Shown here in pieces: positions 7,848 through 16,498 of a DNA stretch of 64,000 nucleotides. Below the pieces are notes generated by a model. It made no database searches and was not told the origin of the DNA. It saw only the letters and a list, made by a program, of their open reading frames with translations. The translations under genes were made by a program, and so were the position numbers. Positions within the stretch are counted from its first letter, which is position 1; every line of letters starts with the position of its first letter. Origin of the DNA: Lacrimispora sp. BS-2 (GTDB taxonomy: Bacteria; Bacillota; Clostridia; Lachnospirales; Lachnospiraceae); the NCBI RefSeq assembly GCF_040207125.1, contig NZ_CP157940.1:1984001-2048000 (forward strand), written 5' to 3'.

Positions 7848-9245
7848 ATGCCTGTCAATTCTTTTTTGGATTACCACATGAGTTGGAAGCCGGAAAAACA
7901 CCAGCTAAAACGTCCAATTTATCTTTCTCTTGCGGAGAAGCTGGAACAGGATATTAAAAGCGGCTTGCTTGCCCCAGGCACAAAACTGCCCCCACAGAGA
8001 GAATTAGCAGACTTTCTGGACATTAATTTTACCACGATCACAAGGGCCTACAGTCTATGTGAGCGGAAAGGCCTGATCTATGCAATAACCGGCAGCGGTA
8101 CCTTTGTATCACCTAATGCCAAGCTGCCTATCACGATCTCAATGGACAACACGCCAAAAAATTTAATTGAGCTTGGATTCATCGCATCCTTTGAGCAATG
8201 TAACAGCATGGTCGTGGAAACCGTTCAGGAGGTATCCAGAAAAAAGTATGTTGAACAGCTATTTGGCTACGATGATCCTACTGGAATGCAGCATCAGAAA
8301 ATGGCGGGAATTAACTGGATGAAGCCATTTGGCATTGAAGCCGGACCGGAGAACATGGCCATTGTTTCCGGGGCACTAAACGCTTTGGCAATCACCTTAT
8401 ATGCCTTATTTGAACCAGGAGATAAAATCGCAGTGGACACGTTCACTTATTCAAACTTTATAGAACTGGCAAGAACGTTCCAAATACAGCTTATTCCAAT
8501 ATCCGGTGATGAGGAAGGAATGCTGCCGGCAGAGCTTTATAACCAGTGTATTTTAAGTGGAATTGACGGAGTGTTCTTAATGCCTTCCTGCAGTAACCCT
8601 ACTACCGTTATGATTTCGCAGCAGCGTAAAAAAGAGCTTGCCAAAGTTATACAGAAACAAAACCTGATCCTGATTGAAGATGATGTATATGCATTCCTCT
8701 CTGCCGGGCTTATAAAGGATTATGAAGGGTCTATGTACCAGTTTATTCCCGATCAGACCATTTACATCTGCGGCACTTCCAAATCCATTTGTTCCGGCCT
8801 GCGAATCGCTTATATGGTATTTGGTGAACAATTCCGTGAAAAGATTTTAAAGGGTATTTTTAATATTAATGTGAAAACCTCTTCCTTTGACGCTGAAATC
8901 ATAACAGAATTGATTTTAAACGGTACAGCTCACCAGATCGTAAATGAAAAAAAGCGGTTAGCTGAATGCGCAGACAAATTGTACCAGGATCGCTTTTCCA
9001 GCCATGGATTAAATGAGCATCCATATAGCTTTCATCGCTGGCTGCCTATCAGCTCAAAGCTGAGCAGCGAGCATCTGGAAGACCGCTTTAAAGAACATGG
9101 AATACAGGTCTTTCACTCCGACCGCTTTTTATGCAACACAAGCGAACATAAAACCTTTCTGCGGGTAGCATTATCATCATGCAGCACTCTGGAAGAATTG
9201 GAAAATGGTCTGCATATACTAAAAAATGCATTAGAATTTCTATAA
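7848..9245 (+). CDS. MocR/GabR-type regulator (GntR HTH fused to aminotransferase domain)
   Basis: 465 aa. Residues about 20-95 are a GntR winged helix (YLSLAEKLEQDIKSGLLAPGTKLPPQRELADFLDINFTTITRAYSLCERKGL). The remainder is a fold-type I aminotransferase domain with the PLP-lysine region ICGTSKSICSGLRIAYMVF and the NPTTV and DDVYA segments. Such proteins bind DNA as domain-swapped dimers and respond to PLP plus an amino acid. I chose ATG 7848 because GGAGGTG lies eight bases upstream; the frame opens at 7770 with no site. It is divergent from azlCD and probably senses an amino acid and controls azlCD; the ligand is unknown. Confidence 0.9.
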   Translation: MPVNSFLDYHMSWKPEKHQLKRPIYLSLAEKLEQDIKSGLLAPGTKLPPQRELADFLDINFTTITRAYSLCERKGLIYAITGSGTFVSPNAKLPITISMDNTPKNLIELGFIASFEQCNSMVVETVQEVSRKKYVEQLFGYDDPTGMQHQKMAGINWMKPFGIEAGPENMAIVSGALNALAITLYALFEPGDKIAVDTFTYSNFIELARTFQIQLIPISGDEEGMLPAELYNQCILSGIDGVFLMPSCSNPTTVMISQQRKKELAKVIQKQNLILIEDDVYAFLSAGLIKDYEGSMYQFIPDQTIYICGTSKSICSGLRIAYMVFGEQFREKILKGIFNINVKTSSFDAEIITELILNGTAHQIVNEKKRLAECADKLYQDRFSSHGLNEHPYSFHRWLPISSKLSSEHLEDRFKEHGIQVFHSDRFLCNTSEHKTFLRVALSSCSTLEELENGLHILKNALEFL

Positions 9246-9254
9246 ATAACCCAA

Positions 9255-9310
9255 GAAAAAAGAGGGTATCCCAAAAGTCATGAAATGACTTGAGGGATGC
9301 CCTCTTTTTC
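9255..9310. terminator. Bidirectional terminator
   Basis: A long hairpin, AAAAAGAGGGTATCCC paired with AGGGATGCCCTCTTTTT, has an inner AAGTCAT/ATGACTT stem. It lies between the converging MocR and choline-binding-repeat genes and has T runs on both strands. Confidence 0.85.
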
Positions 9311-9368
9311 TCTAAGCACATTGTAAGAGAACCCTATTAAGCTGATTTCCTTTTTCTTACACCGGCTT

Positions 9369-10445
9369 TTATGTATACAATATCCTTTTTAATATTTCCG
9401 TCACCCGGGGCGCCTCCTCTTCCATCTCTCCTTTTGTATAGGAGCTACTCACATAAGCCGCAACCAGCTTTCCAAAATAAAACCTCATATCATCAGAAAA
9501 ATAGTCCGGGATGTACACGAATTCCTCCACCGAATCCCTGCTCATGAGCAGATCCATCCCATCCTGGCTGGCACTGCCATAGCAGCCGGAAGCATAACCG
9601 ATGTACTCCCCAAAAGCTGCCGTTAAGTCTTCCGGCTGGCATATTTTGATTTTTTTATAATTAGTATCAAGTTTATGGCAAACATAATAAAGGCCGCTTT
9701 CTGTCATAGGCGCAGAAAAATACCTTTTTCCGGGATAGTAGATAATCTCCCAGCCCTGAGCATTAAACTTCCTGATCCAATCTCTGGGAATGTTCTTTGT
9801 GGCCTCTGTAAAAGCATCCTTCACCTCAGAAGAAACCGATGAGGAGGTTTTCTTTCCATCTATGCTGATATCAAATTCCTTGTTTCTCTGGCCGTTTTCG
9901 TCCATGTAGAAAAGGCCTACATACTGGTTGGCGGCCAACTGTCCATTATCAAAGAAATAATACCGCTTTCCCCCCACGTTTTTATAGCCGGAGGAAGCCA
10001 TCTCCCCCCTTGCGGAAAACCAGTACCAGCTTCCGTCTGCCTCCTGATACCAGCCCTTCTGAGCTATGCCGTCTTCATTAAAATAATGCCATTTCTCTTC
10101 CTCGTCGTTGTAACACCAGCCAAGCTGCAGCTCCCCTGTCTCGGAAAAATAGTAGTTCATTCCGCCGATCCTTGTCCAGTCAGAAACCATATATCCTTCA
10201 TTGTCAAAGTAATACCAATATCCGTTTATCTCTTCCCAACGGGTTTTTCTGAATTCTCCCGCTGCATTGACATATTTCCAGCCGCCCGAATCCTCCTGCC
10301 ATTGCCAGTCCGATACTGCCGCCTGCTGGCTTTCGGCCTCTCCCTGTACCATCTCTCCCTGTACCATCTCTTCCGCTGCCGCGGAAGTCATCATGCTTCC
10401 CAGGGCGAGGATGATACTTGCCGCCGCTATCCATCGTTTCCTCAA
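9369..10445 (-). CDS. Secreted choline/glucan-binding-repeat protein with degenerate zincin-like domain
   Basis: About 358 aa. Starting at TTG 10445 (AGGAG ten bases upstream) the product begins with RKRWIAAASIILALG, a clean signal peptide cut after SAAA; an upstream ATG at 10475 has no ribosome site. A short tandem EMVQGEMVQGE follows. Residues about 45-190 hold five or six aromatic cell-wall-binding repeats (GGWKYV, GYWYYFDNEG, MNYYFSETGELQLGW, WHYFNEDGIAQKGW, SWYWFSARGEM, KRYYFFDNGQL). The C-terminal ~150 aa resemble an ATLF-like zincin in layout, but where an HExxH motif is expected the sequence reads AAFGEYIGYASG, so zinc chemistry looks lost. Related repeats occur at the end of the LRR protein at 42242. 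Confidence 0.8.
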   Translation of the reverse strand: MRKRWIAAASIILALGSMMTSAAAEEMVQGEMVQGEAESQQAAVSDWQWQEDSGGWKYVNAAGEFRKTRWEEINGYWYYFDNEGYMVSDWTRIGGMNYYFSETGELQLGWCYNDEEEKWHYFNEDGIAQKGWYQEADGSWYWFSARGEMASSGYKNVGGKRYYFFDNGQLAANQYVGLFYMDENGQRNKEFDISIDGKKTSSSVSSEVKDAFTEATKNIPRDWIRKFNAQGWEIIYYPGKRYFSAPMTESGLYYVCHKLDTNYKKIKICQPEDLTAAFGEYIGYASGCYGSASQDGMDLLMSRDSVEEFVYIPDYFSDDMRFYFGKLVAAYVSSSYTKGEMEEEAPRVTEILKRILYT

Positions 10446-10624
10446 GAGTTTTACACTCCTTCCAGGGTCTTCCATATTATAAATAAAATATTACTATATT
10501 TCCAGAAAAAAGTACAGGTTTCAAAATTAAAGTTTTTATTAACAATGAAAAGCCCTTCTTTCTATTTTCTCTTTTATAGGCTATAATAATAAAAAACAAT
10601 GGTTCAGAAAGGGAGGTGATACTT

Positions 10625-10858
10625 GTGAAATGGAAACGTCCTTTGGCTATGGCCGGAGTGGTGCTCATTCTCTCCATATATGTCATAGCTATAATATCCG
10701 CCTTTTCCCATAATCCGGAAGCAAAAAACTGGCTGACGGCCGCTATTTTTTCTTCTGTCGTCCTCCCCATCTTTCTCTATGCCGCCCAACTGGCCGCCCG
10801 GGTGATCAGACAGAATAAAAAGGAACCGGACTCGTCCGAAAAAAGCAGAGAACATTAA
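10625..10858 (+). CDS. Small two-segment membrane protein, unknown function
   Basis: A 77 aa product. The GTG start at 10625 has GGGAGGTGAT eight bases upstream; an earlier in-frame GTG at 10616 lies inside that site. There are two hydrophobic segments (about residues 9-28 and 38-58) and a basic, polar tail (VIRQNKKEPDSSEKSREH). I recognise no family. It is divergent from the choline-binding-repeat gene and is followed 40 bp later by an inverted-repeat element. Confidence 0.65.
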   Translation: MKWKRPLAMAGVVLILSIYVIAIISAFSHNPEAKNWLTAAIFSSVVLPIFLYAAQLAARVIRQNKKEPDSSEKSREH

Positions 10859-10897
10859 AATAATAAGAATAGAAAACGCATGCACTCTTTCAGTAAT

Positions 10898-10986
10898 TCT
10901 CCAATATGGATGTTTACAAAAATCAGGATTGTTCATCATGGCAGCCAAATGATTCCAGGTAATTTGTAAATAATCTTTATTGGAGA
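10898..10986. repeat. 89-bp imperfect inverted-repeat element, copy 2
   Basis: TCTCCAATA at the left end pairs with TATTGGAGA at the right. Inside, GTTTACAAA pairs with TTTGTAAAT. It shares ordered blocks with the element at 6539-6629. It sits only 17 bp from the stop of the truncated MerR gene at 11004, so its arrival may have removed that gene's end. Confidence 0.78.
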
Positions 10987-11003
10987 TTTTTTTCATAATA
11001 ATT

Positions 11004-11180
11004 TCATTCTTCCGTGATATCAAACGTGGAGAATTGCTTCAAAGAATAAAATCGGTAGCCTTTATCATTTACATATTCTGGTTTTAAAATGCCAATGTTA
11101 TCATAATGAAACAGCGTATATTTGGAGACTCCGCAGGCTTTTGCAAATTCACTGGTTGTAAGATACGGATTATCTGACAC
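11004..11180 (-). pseudogene. Truncated MerR family regulator (HTH only)
   Basis: A 58-codon frame starts at GTG 11180 after a strong GAGGAGG site. It reads TTSEFAKACGVSKYTLFHYDNIGIL and KGYRFYSLKQFSTFDI, the first HTH and wing of MerR regulators of the BmrR/BltR type. It then stops (TGA at 11004), so the coiled coil and effector domain are missing. The inverted-repeat element at 10898-10986 lies right after. It could be made as a stub, but a dimerising MerR protein without its coiled coil is unlikely to work. Confidence 0.8.
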
Positions 11181-11195
11181 TTTTTATTCCTCCTC

Positions 11196-11226
11196 TTGAC
11201 TATCGGGTTACCCTATACCTTATAAT
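11196..11226 (+). promoter_or_regulatory. MerR-type promoter with 19-bp spacer
   Basis: TTGACT (11196-11201) and TATAAT (11221-11226) are near-consensus but separated by 19 bp, with the dyad ATCGGGTTACCCTAT between them. A 19-bp spacer with a central dyad is the mark of promoters activated by MerR proteins. It is divergent from the truncated MerR gene and points towards the enzyme gene at 11445. Confidence 0.65.
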
Positions 11227-11444
11227 GTCATGATGCAGGGAAATTGTCAATTATATTCATATCACTGAAATCACTTATATGAACGCACTGTATGCCGTGG
11301 GTTTGTGACCGGAAATATTATAATTAACAGAAATGGAACAACAGCCGGTTCACCGGCCGGAATGTTCGGGCCCAGGTAAACTGACAGAGTGCCATGCTAC
11401 GTTTTATGCAAAATAGAAATTATCATGAAAGGAAACGGTTTTAT

Positions 11445-12425
11445 ATGGAAACGAACAAAATAAAAGTAAAAAATGAATTTGCTCCTTTAAAAAAAGTTGT
11501 TTTAACGCAATCAGAGTTCATCTATCCCTCCCGGACGGAAGGCTTTCACGATGATGCATTTCTTTCAAAGGAAAGCTTAAGTTTGCTTGAGGGCGTTGAT
11601 TATGCAGGAAAAAACTACAAAGAGGTCTTCCCGGAGCGTCAGAGAAAATGGGAAAAAGAACGGGAAACTTTAAAAGAAGTCCTAGAAAAGTATGGTGTTG
11701 AGGTTGTGCGTCCACGGCTGCTCACTGACTATGAGAAGACAGCCGGCAGAGAGTTTGGTTCCAGTAACTTCTTTGCACGCGATCCTTTCTTTACTGTTGG
11801 TCCTTCCATTATTGAAGGATCATTACGTTTCTTCCATCGGAGAAATGAAATTCTGCCAATCAGGAATATCCTTGTTAAAGAAGCCTACAACACAGGGGCT
11901 TTCTATGTCTCTGTACCCAGACCAGATATTTCAGAAGGCATTGATGCCCAACAGGGTCCCTTTTTAGAAGGCGGAGATGTTCTGGTTTTAGACAAAACGG
12001 TTTTTGTGGGTAATTCCGGATTAGCTTCCAATCATAACGGTTACTTGTGGCTTCAATCATTTTTATCCCATTTTGGCTATGAAGTAGTTGAGGTTCCGCT
12101 AAAACAGGATGTACTGCATTTGGATTGCGCATTAAGTCTTGTAAGAGACGGGCTGATGATTGTTTGTGAAGAAGCCTTCCTAAATGGGATTCCAGAATCA
12201 TTAAAGAATTGGGATAAAATTTCTGTTCCTTATAAAGATATAGCCTATTTGGCGGTAAATGGACTTCCAATCAATGAGTCTACGTATATTTTAGATCCCC
12301 AATTTGAATATATTGCAGAAGATCTGAAGAAAAGAGGTATAACAGTGGAGTACATTGATTTCCAGATCTCAAGGAGTTTAGGAGGTTCCTTCCGGTGCAG
12401 CACCCAGCCGCTGATAAGAGCATAG
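11445..12425 (+). CDS. Amidinotransferase / arginine deiminase-fold enzyme
   Basis: A 326 aa guanidino-group-modifying enzyme. The active-site elements are in order: SSNFFARDPFFTVG (Asp), GPFLEGGDVLVLD (Glu/Asp), HLDCALSLV (His-Asp) and a C-terminal SLGGSFRCSTQPLIR with the catalytic cysteine. Members hydrolyse or transfer amidino groups from arginine and related compounds; which reaction applies here cannot be told from motifs. ATG 11445 is preceded by AAAGGA at 11 bases; the frame opens at 11394 without a site. It stands alone behind a MerR-type promoter, so an inducer-responsive role is possible. Confidence 0.85.
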   Translation: METNKIKVKNEFAPLKKVVLTQSEFIYPSRTEGFHDDAFLSKESLSLLEGVDYAGKNYKEVFPERQRKWEKERETLKEVLEKYGVEVVRPRLLTDYEKTAGREFGSSNFFARDPFFTVGPSIIEGSLRFFHRRNEILPIRNILVKEAYNTGAFYVSVPRPDISEGIDAQQGPFLEGGDVLVLDKTVFVGNSGLASNHNGYLWLQSFLSHFGYEVVEVPLKQDVLHLDCALSLVRDGLMIVCEEAFLNGIPESLKNWDKISVPYKDIAYLAVNGLPINESTYILDPQFEYIAEDLKKRGITVEYIDFQISRSLGGSFRCSTQPLIRA

Positions 12426-12467
12426 CTGCGATTTGCCCATTGCACTAAATTGCAGGGAAGGCGCAAA

Positions 12468-12514
12468 TAAAAGGCCGCAGGATTTTAAAATTTCAAAATC
12501 CTGCGGCTTTTCTC
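12468..12514. terminator. Bidirectional terminator
   Basis: AAAAGGCCGCAGGATTTT pairs with AAAATCCTGCGGCTTTT; the stem is about 16 bp with a short loop, between the converging amidinotransferase-fold gene and purA. Confidence 0.88.
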
Positions 12515-12585
12515 AAAAATCCCAAATTCCAATATAGGAAAATCCCATTCATTGTTCTCTGTATTTTCTATTTATTCCTGCCTGC

Positions 12586-13863
12586 TCATTTACGGAAGAT
12601 AATTTCGTCTCTACCCGGTCCATTGGAAACCATGGTAATGGGCGTTTCAAGTTCTTTCTCAATGAATTCAATATATTTCCTGCAGTTTTCCGGCAGGTCT
12701 TCGTAATTCTTAATTCCCCGTATCTCACATTTCCATCCCGGAAGTGTGGTGTATATTGGTTTTGCCTTGTTCAGCTCTACCGTTGTTGGAAAATCCTTTG
12801 TAACCTTTCCGTCGATTTCATAACCAACACAGATGTGAAGTTCATCAAGATATCCAAGCACATCAAGAACCGTAAGGGCAACCTCTGTAGTACCCTGGAT
12901 CCGGCATCCATATCTGGATGCAACGGCATCAAACCAGCCCATACGTCTTGGCCTTCCTGTGGTTGCGCCGAATTCTCCGCCGTCGCCACCGCGCCGTCTC
13001 AGCTCATCAGCCTCATCTCCGAATATCTCGCTGACAAACGCACCCGCTCCTACTGCACTGGAATAAGCTTTTACCACAGTGGTAATATTCTTAATCTCAT
13101 AAGGCGGAATGCCTGCGCCAATGGCGCCATAAGCTGCAAGAGTTGAGGAAGATGTAACCATAGGATAAATTCCATGGTCAGGATCCTTTAAAGATCCCAG
13201 CTGACCTTCCAAAAGGATGTTCTTGCCTGCTTTGATGGCCTCATGAAGGTATTTGGATACATCACATACATAAGGCTTCACCATCTCCCGGTATTCCAGA
13301 AGAGTATTAAAAAGCTCCTGAGGGTCCATGGCCGGCTTGTGATATAGATGCTCCATTAAAACATTCTTTGTCTCACAAACCCGGTCAACCTTTTCCTTTA
13401 AGGATTCTTCGTCAAAAAGCTCGCTGACCTGGAATCCGATCTTTGCATATTTATCTGAATAAAATGGAGCAATCCCTGATTTTGTGGAACCAAAGGACTT
13501 TTTGCCAAGACGTTCCTCCTCATACTGGTCAAACAGAATGTGGTATGGCATCAGGATCTGGGCACGGTCTGAAACCAGGATATCAGGCTTTGGAACGCCC
13601 TTGCTTACCAGCTCCTCAATTTCCTTTACCAGGAACGGGATATTTAACGCCACACCATTGCCGATGACGCTGGTAGTATGATTATAAAATACGCCTGAGG
13701 GCAGAAGGTGCAGGGCGAATTTACCATAGTTGTTGATGATCGTGTGTCCGGCATTGCTGCCGCCCTGATACCGGATGATGATATCTGATTCCTTTGCCAG
13801 CATATCCGTGATCTTGCCTTTTCCTTCGTCGCCCCAGTTGGCGCCTACGATTGCTCTTACCAT
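12586..13863 (-). CDS. purA: Adenylosuccinate synthetase
   Basis: A 425 aa PurA, full length. It has the GTP loop GANWGDEGKGK (7-17), GGSNAGHTI, the conserved GAFVSEIFGDEADELRRRGGDGGEFGATTGRPRRMGWFD region (split here by prose: GRPRR and GWFDAV are the key parts) and the C-terminal SNGPGRDE. It joins IMP and aspartate with GTP, the first step from IMP to AMP. Start ATG 13863 has AAGGAGGAACAATCGA before it. It is the last gene of the purC-purF-purB-lysR-purA run, 100 bp after lysR, with a palindrome in the gap. Confidence 0.98.
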   Translation of the reverse strand: MVRAIVGANWGDEGKGKITDMLAKESDIIIRYQGGSNAGHTIINNYGKFALHLLPSGVFYNHTTSVIGNGVALNIPFLVKEIEELVSKGVPKPDILVSDRAQILMPYHILFDQYEEERLGKKSFGSTKSGIAPFYSDKYAKIGFQVSELFDEESLKEKVDRVCETKNVLMEHLYHKPAMDPQELFNTLLEYREMVKPYVCDVSKYLHEAIKAGKNILLEGQLGSLKDPDHGIYPMVTSSSTLAAYGAIGAGIPPYEIKNITTVVKAYSSAVGAGAFVSEIFGDEADELRRRGGDGGEFGATTGRPRRMGWFDAVASRYGCRIQGTTEVALTVLDVLGYLDELHICVGYEIDGKVTKDFPTTVELNKAKPIYTTLPGWKCEIRGIKNYEDLPENCRKYIEFIEKELETPITMVSNGPGRDEIIFRK

Positions 13864-13900
13864 TCGATTGTTCCTCCTTCGAGTGAAAAATACCTTTTAC

Positions 13901-13934
13901 TTACTTATGATAACGCAAGGTTGCGCATAAGTAA
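13901..13934. promoter_or_regulatory. Palindrome between lysR and purA
   Basis: TTACTTATG and CATAAGTAA form perfect 9-bp outer arms, with an inner GCAA/TTGC. There is no T run, so it is more like an operator or an mRNA hairpin than a terminator. Confidence 0.4.
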
Positions 13935-13963
13935 AATTAATATTATTTATGTTCAACATAATT

Positions 13964-14857
13964 CTAAATTATGTCTCCTGTCATCAGTTGTAAAAGGCGC
14001 TTTCCTGCCGGAGATACGGGGGTTTTGCTGTCAGTGACAATGGTAAAATGACGTTTTGGCATTTCATCACGGAACTTCAGCTCCACAAGATTTCCCTTTT
14101 CCAGCTCCATCTGTGCAAATCCTGACATCACGCAGCCTATCCCAAGATTCCGCATGGCAAACTGTACGATCATATCACTGGTGGAAAGCTCAAACTCCGG
14201 TTCTACCACTATCCCATGGCCTGCCAGATATTCATCCATAAACGTTCTTGTGCTTGTATTTTTTTCGAGAAAAATACAGGGCAGCTCCTTCAGAATATTA
14301 TAATCCAGTTCCTGGTCCTTTAAATAACGGAACTTATCCCCTGCCACAAACACATTCCTGATTTCCTTTACATCGGTCCGCATAACCTCGTTCTTTGCTT
14401 CAAAGGGAGTGCTGACCACCCCGAAATCAATCTTGCCATCGTATAAATGCCGGAGCGTCTCAGGCGTAGGCCCATTGGAAACACTTACCTTGATACCAGG
14501 ATACAGCTCATGAAATTTCTCAAGATAGGGCAATAAATAAAACTGAAGCGTCATATCACTGGCTCCGATCCGCACTTCGCCCGTATCCAGATCTTTTAGC
14601 CTGTTTAACATACTTTCTCCATGCCAGATGGTTTCTAAACCGGTTTTTACATATCCGTAAAAAAATTCTCCCTCCCGGGTCAGACGAACACCTTTGGAAG
14701 TCCGCAGAAAAAGCTGGCTGTCCAGGGCTTTTTCCAGCTGCCGTACCGCCTGGCTCACGGCAGGCTGGGATATACACAGCTTTTCCGCCGCCAGGGTAAT
14801 GCTATTTAGCTGGGCCACATAATAAAACACCTTGTAATATTCCAAATTGCTGCTCAT
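13964..14857 (-). CDS. LysR family transcriptional regulator
   Basis: A 297 aa LysR protein. The N-terminal HTH reads YYVAQLNSITLAAEKLCISQPAVSQAVRQLEKAL (about residues 9-42), followed by the linker helix and a periplasmic-binding-protein-like effector domain (about 90-290; GEVRIGASDM, GKIDFGVVSTPF, MIVQFAMRNLGIGCV). The ATG at 14857 has AGGAGG six bases upstream; the frame extends to 14926 without a site. It lies on the same strand between purB and purA, so it may be cotranscribed with purine genes; the effector is unknown. Confidence 0.93.
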   Translation of the reverse strand: MSSNLEYYKVFYYVAQLNSITLAAEKLCISQPAVSQAVRQLEKALDSQLFLRTSKGVRLTREGEFFYGYVKTGLETIWHGESMLNRLKDLDTGEVRIGASDMTLQFYLLPYLEKFHELYPGIKVSVSNGPTPETLRHLYDGKIDFGVVSTPFEAKNEVMRTDVKEIRNVFVAGDKFRYLKDQELDYNILKELPCIFLEKNTSTRTFMDEYLAGHGIVVEPEFELSTSDMIVQFAMRNLGIGCVMSGFAQMELEKGNLVELKFRDEMPKRHFTIVTDSKTPVSPAGKRLLQLMTGDII

Positions 14858-14930
14858 GACTTCCTCCTGATATGAAAATCCAGAAAAACAGGCAGACTTC
14901 CCATAATACCTGTCGTCTGCCTGCAAGCTT

Positions 14931-16361
14931 CTATACGTTAATCTCTGCTTTCATCCCCAGAAATCCCCTGTTTTCTTCAAGAAGGGGCTTAACCACCTCT
15001 TCCAGATAAGCAGTCACCTGAGCCGGAGCGCAGCCTACATATCTTTTGGGATCCATGCTTTTCTTTAAATCCTCCAAAGAAAGATTGAAGGAAGGATCTG
15101 CTGCAATCAGCTCCAGCAAATTGTTATCAAGTCCATTGACCTTCACATTCCGGCCTGCTTCCATAGACAGTTCCCTGATCCGCTCGTGAAGCTCCTGTCT
15201 GTCCCCGCCGGCCTTTACCGCCTCCATCATGATGTTTTCCGTAGCCATAAAGGGAAGCTCTGCCATCATGTGCTTTTCGATTACTTTGGGATATACCACC
15301 AGCCCATCCACAACATTTAAGTAAAGATCCAGAATTCCGTCAACCGCCAAAAATCCTTCCGGAATGCTTAATCTTTTATTTGCGGAATCATCAAGAGTTC
15401 TCTCAAACCACTGGGTAGAAGAAACCAGCATCGGGTTCATCACATCTGCCATTACATAATTGGACAGAGAGGCCATCCGCTCGCTTCTCATGGGATTGCG
15501 CTTATAGGCCATGGCGGAAGAACCGATCTGACTCTTTTCAAAAGGCTCTTCCACTTCCTTTAAATGCTGCAAAAGGCGGATATCATTGGAAAATTTATGG
15601 GCGCTCTGGGCAATGCCCCCTAAAACATTGACCACGCGGCTGTCCACCTTTCTGGAATAGGTTTGGCCGGAAACAGGATAGCAGCCTGCAAATCCCAGCT
15701 TCTCTGCGATCATGGAATCCGCCCTTCTCACCTTGTCCATATTGCCGTCAAACAGCTCTAAAAAGCTGGCCTGCGTCCCTGTGGTGCCCTTAGAGCCAAG
15801 AAGCCGTATAGAACCGATGATATAGTCCAGATCTTCTAAGTCCATGGTCAGGTCGTGAAGCCAGAGTGTGGCTCTTTTGCCTACGGTCGTAGGCTGAGCC
15901 GGCTGGAAATGAGTGAAAGCCAGGGTAGGCAGGTCCTTATATGAGTCGGCAAAACGGGCCAGTTCATCAATAACATTGATCAGTTTCCTGCGGACCAGCT
16001 TTAACGCTTCTGTCATAATTATTAAATCAGTATTGTCCCCCACATAACAGGAGGTGGCTCCCAGATGAATGATTCCTTTTGCCTTTGGGCACTGGACGCC
16101 ATATGCATACACATGAGACATTACATCATGACGGACCTCTTTTTCCCTCTGTATTGCCACATCGTAATTGATATCACCCTGATGGGCCTTTAATTCTTCT
16201 ATCTGCTCTGAACTGATGGGAAGTCCCAGTTCCTTTTCTACCTCTGCCAGGGCAACCCACAGCTTTCTCCATGTCTTAAATTTCCTGTCCGGCGAAAAGA
16301 TATACTGCATCTCCTTACTTGCATAGCGCTCAGACAACGGGCTTTGGTATCTGTCTGTCAT
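14931..16361 (-). CDS. purB: Adenylosuccinate lyase
   Basis: A 476 aa fumarase/aspartase superfamily lyase acting twice in purine synthesis (SAICAR to AICAR; adenylosuccinate to AMP). The signature SSAMAYKRNPMRSE is at about residue 282, with TSCYVGDNTD, THFQPAQPTTVGKR and the C-terminal CAPAQV segment. Length suits the long PurB subgroup found in Clostridia. Start ATG 16361 follows AAGGAGGAATATAAGAACC. It is followed by lysR and purA and preceded, after a GC-rich hairpin, by purF. Confidence 0.96.
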   Translation of the reverse strand: MTDRYQSPLSERYASKEMQYIFSPDRKFKTWRKLWVALAEVEKELGLPISSEQIEELKAHQGDINYDVAIQREKEVRHDVMSHVYAYGVQCPKAKGIIHLGATSCYVGDNTDLIIMTEALKLVRRKLINVIDELARFADSYKDLPTLAFTHFQPAQPTTVGKRATLWLHDLTMDLEDLDYIIGSIRLLGSKGTTGTQASFLELFDGNMDKVRRADSMIAEKLGFAGCYPVSGQTYSRKVDSRVVNVLGGIAQSAHKFSNDIRLLQHLKEVEEPFEKSQIGSSAMAYKRNPMRSERMASLSNYVMADVMNPMLVSSTQWFERTLDDSANKRLSIPEGFLAVDGILDLYLNVVDGLVVYPKVIEKHMMAELPFMATENIMMEAVKAGGDRQELHERIRELSMEAGRNVKVNGLDNNLLELIAADPSFNLSLEDLKKSMDPKRYVGCAPAQVTAYLEEVVKPLLEENRGFLGMKAEINV

Positions 16362-16430
16362 GGTTCTTATATTCCTCCTTGGGCTTCATTTACATTCATA
16401 GTAACATATTTTTTATTTGATGTGAAGAGG

Positions 16431-16480
16431 AACCGGGGACCCTCCGGCTAGATAAACACGATCAGCCCGGCGGTCCCCGT
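16431..16480 (-). terminator. GC-rich hairpin after purF
   Basis: ACGGGGACCGCCGGGCT on the minus strand pairs with AGCCGGAGGGTCCCCGGT. Only a weak T-rich tail follows, so it may reduce rather than end transcription from purF into purB. Confidence 0.55.
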
Positions 16481-16498
16481 CTCTAATAATATCCATTT

